The notes under the pieces: generated by a model
What the model was told of the DNA's origin: nothing
The model's input: the letters and a program-made list of their open reading frames with translations, nothing else
Database searches by the model: none
Made by a program: the position numbers and the translations under genes
Assembly: GCF_030316845.1 (NCBI RefSeq)
Contig: NZ_JASZYS010000016.1
Span: 62,001-126,000, forward strand
DNA from: Variovorax davisae
GTDB lineage: Bacteria; Pseudomonadota; Gammaproteobacteria; Burkholderiales; Burkholderiaceae_C
Length of the DNA stretch: 64,000 nucleotides
Reading direction: 5' to 3'
Shown here: positions 58,736-64,000 of the stretch, piece by piece
Numbering within the stretch: the first letter of the stretch is position 1
Layout: each line of letters starts with the position of its first letter

Positions 58736-59446
58736 TCAGACGCCGAGCAGCTCGTTGAGCACCGGCATCTTGGCTTCGAGCTCGGAGGCGCCGAACTTCT
58801 CGACGATGCGCCCGTGCTCCATCACGTAGAAGCGGTCGGCCAGCGGCGCCGCGAAGCGGAAGTTCTGCTCGACCATGACCACCGTGTAGCCCTTGCCGCG
58901 CAGCGTGTGGATCATGCGGGCCAGCGCCTGCACGATCACCGGCGCCAGGCCTTCGGAGATCTCGTCGAGCAGCAGCAGGCGGGCGCCGGTGCGCAGGATG
59001 CGCGCCACCGCCAGCATCTGCTGCTCGCCGCCCGACAGCCGCGTGCCCTGGCTGTGGCGGCGCTCGGCCAGGTTCGGGAACATGGCGTAGATCTCGTCGA
59101 CCGACATGCCCTTGTCGGCGCTCTTGAGCACCGGCGGCAGCAGCAGGTTCTCTTCGCACGAGAGGCTCGCGAAGATGCCGCGCTCCTCCGGGCAATAGCC
59201 GATGCCCTGGTGCGCGATGCGGTGGGTCGGCATGTGGATGGTCTCGGTGCCGTTGACCTTGATGCTGCCCTTGCGCGCGCCGGTGAGGCCCAGCACGGCG
59301 CGCATGGTGGTGGTGCGGCCGGCGCCGTTGCGGCCCAGCAGCGTGACCACCTCGCCTGGCTGCACCACCATGTCGACGCCGTGCAGCACGTGCGATTCGC
59401 CGTACCAGGCTTGCAGGTCCTTGATCTCCAGTGCGGGGGTTGCCAT
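58736..59446 (-). CDS. livF: branched-chain amino acid ABC ATPase LivF
   Basis: A 236-residue ABC ATPase. The Walker A reads GRNGAGRTTT (about 37-46): the nucleotide-binding lysine is arginine. Signature LSGGEQQM, Walker B LLLDE and VEQN are otherwise normal. It starts in an overlap with livG (TGATG). Because the sister ATPase livG has a normal lysine, the importer may hydrolyse at one site or tolerate Arg. Confidence 0.9.
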   Translation of the reverse strand: MATPALEIKDLQAWYGESHVLHGVDMVVQPGEVVTLLGRNGAGRTTTMRAVLGLTGARKGSIKVNGTETIHMPTHRIAHQGIGYCPEERGIFASLSCEENLLLPPVLKSADKGMSVDEIYAMFPNLAERRHSQGTRLSGGEQQMLAVARILRTGARLLLLDEISEGLAPVIVQALARMIHTLRGKGYTVVMVEQNFRFAAPLADRFYVMEHGRIVEKFGASELEAKMPVLNELLGV

Positions 59447-60216
59447 CAGTGGGCTCCCTGCAGCGCGCCGTCGGTGGTGCCCATGTAGGCCTCCATCACC
59501 TGCGGGTTGCGCGACACCTCGGCGTACGGCCCCTCGGCCAGCACGGCGCCGCGCTGCAGCACCGTGATGGTGTCGGCGATGGTCGAGACCACGCTCATGT
59601 TGTGCTCCACCATCAGGATGGTGCGGCCGGCCGACACCCGCTTGATGAGCTCGGCGACCCGGTGCACGTCCTCGTGGCCCATGCCCTGGGTGGGTTCGTC
59701 GAGCAGCATCAGTTCGGGCTCCATCGCCAGCGTGGTCGCGATCTCGAGCGCGCGCTTGCGGCCATAGGGCAGGTTCACGGTCAGCTCGTCGGCCAGGTCC
59801 TCGAGGCCGACTTCGGCCAGCAGCACGCGGGCCCGGGCATCGAGCGGCTTGAGCGACTTCTCGCTCTTCCAGAAATGGTAGGAGGTGCCCAGCGCGCGCT
59901 GCAGCCCCAGGCGCACGTTCTCGAGCAGGGTCAGGTGCGGGAACACCGCGGAGATCTGGAACGAGCGGATGATGCCGCGCCGCGCGATCTGCGCCGGGCG
60001 CTCGCTCGTGATGTCCTGGCCGTTGAACAGGATGGTGCCCGCGGTCGGCTCGAGGAACTTGGTGAGCAGGTTGAAGCAGGTCGTCTTGCCCGCGCCATTG
60101 GGGCCGATCAACGCGTGGATCGATCCCCTGACGACCTGGAGGTCGACCTTGCTGACCGCGGTGAAACCCTTGAATTCCTTGGTGAGCTGGCGTGTTTCGA
60201 GAATGATGTCGCTCAT
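59446..60216 (-). CDS. livG: branched-chain amino acid ABC ATPase LivG
   Basis: A 256-residue ABC ATPase: Walker A GPNGAGKTT (about 37-45), LPYGRKRALEIA signature, Walker B LLDEP and MVEHNMSVV. First gene of the operon, starting at ATG 60216 (MSDIILETRQ). Two inverted repeats upstream (60313-60341) may control it. Confidence 0.93.
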   Translation of the reverse strand: MSDIILETRQLTKEFKGFTAVSKVDLQVVRGSIHALIGPNGAGKTTCFNLLTKFLEPTAGTILFNGQDITSERPAQIARRGIIRSFQISAVFPHLTLLENVRLGLQRALGTSYHFWKSEKSLKPLDARARVLLAEVGLEDLADELTVNLPYGRKRALEIATTLAMEPELMLLDEPTQGMGHEDVHRVAELIKRVSAGRTILMVEHNMSVVSTIADTITVLQRGAVLAEGPYAEVSRNPQVMEAYMGTTDGALQGAH

Positions 60217-60312
60217 CTCGCGCGGTCGCCCGTTGGCTGGCAGAAAAAGTCGGTCATGCGGTCCATCTGAGCGCACCACCATGGCTGCGCGGACCGCATT
60301 GTTTGCAGGGGC

Positions 60313-60341
60313 GGCAAAACTTGCCTACTGGGGCAAATGCC
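60313..60341 (-). promoter_or_regulatory. inverted-repeat pair upstream of livG
   Basis: GGCAA-AAC-TTGCC (60313-60325) and GGCA-AA-TGCC (60332-60341) lie 97-125 nt upstream of the livG start, in the gap between emrB and livG. Two adjacent, similar palindromes with shared GGCA/TGCC arms suggest a cooperative regulator site; identity unknown. Confidence 0.45.
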
Positions 60342-60384
60342 TATGCTGCAACGCAACCTGAGGCCGGCCTGCGCCGGCCCGCAA

Positions 60385-61944
60385 TCAGTGGGCGCCGGCC
60401 GCCGCGTCCGACGCGCCGGCTCCCCTTGCCGGCTTGGCGAGCCAGACCAGCGGGATCAGCAGCAGGAAAAGCAACGCCGAGCCGTAGAACACGTCGTTCG
60501 AAGCCAGCATGAAGGACTGCTGGTCGACCAGCCGGTTGATCTGCCCCAGCACCTGGTCGGCACTGAATCCGCTGGCCCCGAAGTTGGCGATCGCGCTGTT
60601 GGCGGCGGAACTGCCGGTGTTGACCGACTCCACCAGCTGCGCGTGGTGCAGCGCGGCACGGTTCTCCCACAGCGTGGTCGCGGCCGAGGTGCCGATCGCG
60701 CCGGCGGTGATGCGCAGGAAGTTCGACAGCCCGGAGGCGGCGGGAATGCGATCGGGCGGCAGGCCCGACAGCGTGATCGTCACCAGCGGAATGAAGAAGA
60801 AGGCCATCGCCACGCCCTGGATGATGGTCGGGATCATGATGGTCCAGAAGTCGGCCTGGGTGTTGAAGTTCGAGCGCATCCACAGCACCAGCGCGAACAC
60901 CAGGAACGAGAAGGTCGCGTAGCGGCGCGGGTCGACCTTGCCGACCGTGAGCCCGACGATCGGCGAGAAGATGATCGCCAGCATGCCCACCGGCGCCATG
61001 ATCATCCCGGCCTGCGTCGCCGTGTAGCCCATGAACTGCTGCAGCCACAGCGGCAGGATCACCACGTTGCCGAAGAAGAGCCCGTAGGCCACGGCCGTCG
61101 CGAAGGCGCCCGACCAGAAGTTGCGGCGCTTGAACAGCGACAGGTCGACCACCGGGTGCTTGTCGGTCAGCTCCCAGATCAGGAAGAAGGCGAAGCCGAC
61201 CAGGGCCACCACCGCCAAGGTCAGGATCACGGCCGAGTGGAACCAGTCGAGCTCCTTGCCCTTGTCGAGCATGAGCTGCATCGCGCCGACCCAGACCACC
61301 AGCAAGGCCAGCCCGATGCCGTCGATCGGCACCTTGCGGGTGACGCTCTCGCGCTTGCGGTAGATGGCCCAGGTGATGCCCGCCGCCGCCAGCCCGACCG
61401 GAATGTTGATGTAGAAGATCCAGGGCCAGGAGATGTTGTCGGTGATCCAGCCGCCCAGCAGCGGCCCCATCACCGGCGCCACCAGCGTGGTCATCGACCA
61501 CATCGCCATCGCCAGGCCGGCCTTGGCCCGCGGATAGCTCGACAGCAGCAGCGTCTGCGACAGCGGGATCATCGGCCCGGCGACGAAGCCCTGCAGCGCG
61601 CGGAAGGCGATCAGCATCGTCATGTTGGGCGCCAGGCCGCAGAGCCAGGAGCTGATGATGAACAGCAGCACGCTCGCCATGAACAGGCGCACCTGTCCGA
61701 AGCGCTGCGTGAGCCAGCCGGTGAGCGGCACCGCGATGGCGTTGGCCACCGCGAAGCTGGTGATGACCCAGGTGCCCTGCGTCGAGCTGACGCCGAGGTC
61801 GCCGGCGATGGCCGGCAGCGACACGTTGGCGATCGACGTGTCGAGCACGTTCATGAAGGTCGCGGCCGACAGCGCGATGGTTCCCCAGACGCGGGCGGAG
61901 CCCTCGAGCGGCTGGAGCGGCGTGGGAGCGGTGGCGTTCGACAT
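60385..61944 (-). CDS. emrB: EmrB-type DHA2 MFS drug exporter
   Basis: A 519-residue permease with about 14 predicted TM segments. Motif A-like GWLTQRFGQVRLF near 76-88 and motif C-like GPMIPLSQTLLLS. It is the inner-membrane pump of an EmrAB-TolC-type tripartite exporter. Starts 17 bp after emrA; a GC hairpin without T-run follows the stop. Confidence 0.9.
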   Translation of the reverse strand: MSNATAPTPLQPLEGSARVWGTIALSAATFMNVLDTSIANVSLPAIAGDLGVSSTQGTWVITSFAVANAIAVPLTGWLTQRFGQVRLFMASVLLFIISSWLCGLAPNMTMLIAFRALQGFVAGPMIPLSQTLLLSSYPRAKAGLAMAMWSMTTLVAPVMGPLLGGWITDNISWPWIFYINIPVGLAAAGITWAIYRKRESVTRKVPIDGIGLALLVVWVGAMQLMLDKGKELDWFHSAVILTLAVVALVGFAFFLIWELTDKHPVVDLSLFKRRNFWSGAFATAVAYGLFFGNVVILPLWLQQFMGYTATQAGMIMAPVGMLAIIFSPIVGLTVGKVDPRRYATFSFLVFALVLWMRSNFNTQADFWTIMIPTIIQGVAMAFFFIPLVTITLSGLPPDRIPAASGLSNFLRITAGAIGTSAATTLWENRAALHHAQLVESVNTGSSAANSAIANFGASGFSADQVLGQINRLVDQQSFMLASNDVFYGSALLFLLLIPLVWLAKPARGAGASDAAAGAH

Positions 61945-61961
61945 CGCGCGCGGTCGCCCGA

Positions 61962-63269
61962 TCAGCCCGGATGCGCCTGCGAGGAGATCGGCGACACCGG
62001 CAGGCTGCTGGCCGCCGGCGCCTTCGGCGCCGGCTCATGGCCGAGGTTGGCGGCGATGATGCGCTGGACCACGGCGTCGGCGCCGCTGTCGAGCTGGCTG
62101 TAGACCTGGGTCTGGATCAGCGCGCTGCCGCGCGGGGCGTCGGCCAGCGACTTGCCGTCCTTCTTCGAGACGTCGATCTCGGCGTCCATCGACAGGCCGA
62201 CCCGCAGCGGGTTGGCCTTGAGCTGCTCGGGGTCGAGCGCGATGCGCACCGGCACCCGCTGCACCACCTTGATCCAGTTGCCGGTGGCGTTCTGCGCCGG
62301 CAGCAGCGCGAAGGCCGAACCGGTGCCGACGCCGAGGCCGGCCACCCGGCCGTCGTACTCGACCTTCTTGCCGTACAGGTCGGCCGTGAGCTTCACGGGC
62401 TGGTCGATGCGGATGTTGCGCAGCTGCACTTCCTTGAAGTTGGCGTCGACCCAGAGCTGGTTCAGCGGCACGATCGACATCATCGGCGTGCCCGCGGCCA
62501 CGCGCTGGCCGAGCTGCACGGTGCGCTTGGCGACATAGCCCTCGACCGGCGCCGGCATCGCGACCCGCTGGGTCGCCAGGTAGGCCTCGCGCACCTTGGC
62601 GGCCGCCGCGAGCACGCTCGGATGGCGCTCCACCGGCGTGCCGTCGGTCAGCGACTGGTTGGTGGTCAGCTGCTCGCGCGCCGACAGCACCGCGGCCTGG
62701 GCCGAGGCCAGCTGGCTCTTGGCGTTGGCCAGCGCGGTCTCGGAGTGGTTCAGCTCTTCCTTCGACACCGCCCCGTTGCCGGCCAGGGCCTGGCGGCGCT
62801 TGAGGTCGTCCTGGGCCCGGGCGATGTCGCTCTGGGCGCGCGCGATGTCGGCCTGGCGCAGCGTGACCTGGGCCGCCAGCGATGCGTTGTTGCCGTACAG
62901 GGTGCGCGCCTGGCGCACCGCCTGGGCCAGCGCCGCCTCGGCCTGCTCGAACGCCACCTTGGCATCCGACGGGTCGAGCTGCACCAGCGGCTGGCCGGCC
63001 TTCACGAGGTCGGTGTCGTCGGCCATGATCGCCATCACGGTGCCGCCGATCTGCGGCGTGATCTGGATCACGTTGCCCTGCACGTAGGCGTTGTCGGTCG
63101 ATTCGTAGTGGCTGGCGACCAGCCATTCGTAGGCGCCCCAGGCGGCGCCGGCCACGACCACGACGGCGGCCAGCGTGGTCAATGCGCGGCGGCGCTTGTT
63201 GCTCGCGGCGGGGGCCTGCGCCACGGCTTCGGCAGACGCAGCGTTCGGGGTGTTGTTGCTGTTTTCCAT
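61962..63269 (-). CDS. emrA: EmrA-type membrane fusion protein (HlyD family)
   Basis: A 435-residue periplasmic adaptor. One N-terminal membrane helix (about 30-48), biotinyl-lipoyl half domains near HYESTDNAYVQG and PAPVEGYVAK, and a long coiled-coil hairpin (about 105-220). Connects EmrB to the outer-membrane factor upstream in the operon. 435 residues is a little longer than E. coli EmrA (390). Confidence 0.92.
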   Translation of the reverse strand: MENSNNTPNAASAEAVAQAPAASNKRRRALTTLAAVVVVAGAAWGAYEWLVASHYESTDNAYVQGNVIQITPQIGGTVMAIMADDTDLVKAGQPLVQLDPSDAKVAFEQAEAALAQAVRQARTLYGNNASLAAQVTLRQADIARAQSDIARAQDDLKRRQALAGNGAVSKEELNHSETALANAKSQLASAQAAVLSAREQLTTNQSLTDGTPVERHPSVLAAAAKVREAYLATQRVAMPAPVEGYVAKRTVQLGQRVAAGTPMMSIVPLNQLWVDANFKEVQLRNIRIDQPVKLTADLYGKKVEYDGRVAGLGVGTGSAFALLPAQNATGNWIKVVQRVPVRIALDPEQLKANPLRVGLSMDAEIDVSKKDGKSLADAPRGSALIQTQVYSQLDSGADAVVQRIIAANLGHEPAPKAPAASSLPVSPISSQAHPG

Positions 63270-63309
63270 GACAGTGTCTTTCGGATTCGGAGCGTTCGTT
63301 CGGAGATGT

Positions 63310-64000
63310 TCAGGGGTGCCGGGCCGCGGGCGCGGCGGCGGTGGTGGTGTCCGACGGCTGCCAGCCGCCGCCCAGGGCGCGCGCCAGGCCGACCTGGCTC
63401 TCGAGCGCACGGGCCGCGAGGTCGACGCCGTCGCGGCGCTGCGCCAGCACGGTGACTTCGGCCGTCAGCACGTCCAGGTAGTTGCCGAGCCCGGCGCTGT
63501 AGCGCTGCAGGCCGATGTCGTAGGCCGCCTCGGCCGCGTCCTGCGCCTCTTTCTGCTGGACTTGCTGGCGCGCCACGAACTGCACGCTCGAGAGCTGGTC
63601 GGCGACATCGCGCACCGCGTCGATGACGGTGCCGTTGTAGCTGTCGATCGCGGCGTCGAGGTCGGCCGACTTGCCGCGCAGGTTGGCGCGCAGGCGGCCG
63701 CCCTCGAAGATCGGCAGCCGGATCGCGGGGCCCACGCCCCACTGCTGGCTGCCCGACTTCAGCAGGTTGTCGAAGCCGATGCTCTGGAAGCCGGCGAAGG
63801 CCACCAGGTTGACGTTCGGGTAGAACTGGGTCTTGGCGTTCGCGACGTCGCTGGTCGCGGCCTCGACGCGCCAGCGGGCGGCGGCGATGTCGGCGCGCCG
63901 GCCCAGCAGGTCGGCCGGAATGCTCTGCTGCAGCGCCATGTTCCTGAAATTGGCGAGCCGCGGCGGCGTCAGCGCCTGCGTGGCGCCGGGCTGGGCCACC
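63310..64000 (-). CDS. outer membrane efflux protein (TolC/NodT family), partial
   Basis: C-terminal 229 residues of an RND/MFS outer-membrane channel: QQSIPADLLGRRADIAAARWRVEAA, then a beta-barrel and alpha-helical half with FEGGRLRANLRGK, and a typical LGGGWQP end. The N-terminal half, with signal peptide and lipobox, lies beyond the window end. It is the first gene of the outer membrane factor-emrA-emrB operon. Confidence 0.9.
   Translation of the reverse strand, partial: VAQPGATQALTPPRLANFRNMALQQSIPADLLGRRADIAAARWRVEAATSDVANAKTQFYPNVNLVAFAGFQSIGFDNLLKSGSQQWGVGPAIRLPIFEGGRLRANLRGKSADLDAAIDSYNGTVIDAVRDVADQLSSVQFVARQQVQQKEAQDAAEAAYDIGLQRYSAGLGNYLDVLTAEVTVLAQRRDGVDLAARALESQVGLARALGGGWQPSDTTTAAAPAARHP

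Noticed and set aside
60362-60379. Terminator after emrB
   Set aside because: GGCCGGC/GCCGGCC hairpin is clear but no T-run follows on the minus strand.

Overview
The window is a gene-dense, GC-rich (about 70% by eye) bacterial chromosome segment. It most resembles a betaproteobacterium of the Burkholderiales, probably Comamonadaceae (Variovorax-like). Pointers are the dapA-bamC pair, the pyrG-kdsA-eno-ftsB run, coaBC-dut, several orphan Bug-type tripartite-tricarboxylate binding proteins, a MutL with an endonuclease motif, and repeated Liv-type ABC transporters. I saw no rRNA, tRNA, CRISPR array, prophage, insertion sequence or replication origin. No stretch longer than about 300 bp lacks a gene.

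Layout. 1-6 kb: a small methyltransferase, dapA-bamC-metallohydrolase, a small lipoprotein, and the roxA/slyD divergent pair with a conserved companion gene. 6-14 kb: a glycine-zipper lipoprotein, coaBC-dut, pyrG-kdsA-DUF1330-eno-ftsB, an unusual small P-loop protein, an FMN reductase and a Pro/Tyr-repeat exported protein. 14-19 kb: hslO, gamma-carbonic anhydrase, a DUF455 ferritin-like protein, and a thiolase-MaoC unit next to its likely TetR repressor. 19-31 kb: Bug proteins, xerD, an AEC carrier, queG, tsaE-amiC, and an AtuA-type catabolic unit with a divergent LysR. 31-37 kb: two lipoprotein alpha/beta hydrolases, dedA, mutL and miaA. 37-44 kb: an AttE/AttFG/AttH-like ABC export system whose ATPase is separated from the permease by a threonine-dehydratase gene and a DGPF/ECF-sigma pair. 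44-52 kb: an AraC regulator, a three-gene Rieske dioxygenase (alpha, beta, ferredoxin; anthranilate-type) and a complete five-gene Liv-type importer. 52-54 kb: a TPR plus GT41 (SPINDLY/OGT-like) glycosyltransferase. 54-60 kb: a second six-gene Liv operon with tandemly duplicated binding proteins. 60-64 kb: an EmrB-EmrA-outer-membrane-factor efflux operon, cut by the window end.

Themes. The most striking pattern is at promoter scale. At least a dozen genes that begin transcription units have a -10-like hexamer (TAnnnT or close) exactly 6-7 nt before the start codon and no Shine-Dalgarno sequence, which predicts leaderless mRNAs. In the roxA/slyD pair two such elements overlap back to back in 14 bp. 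A second clear signal is a pair of identical-format operators (CTACC-N8-GGTAG) upstream of the thiolase and of tetR. I see no wholly new defence or mobile system. The best candidates for under-described biology are this start-site architecture, the P-loop/Cys protein after ftsB, the orphan OGT-like enzyme, and the dioxygenase coupled to its own ABC importer.
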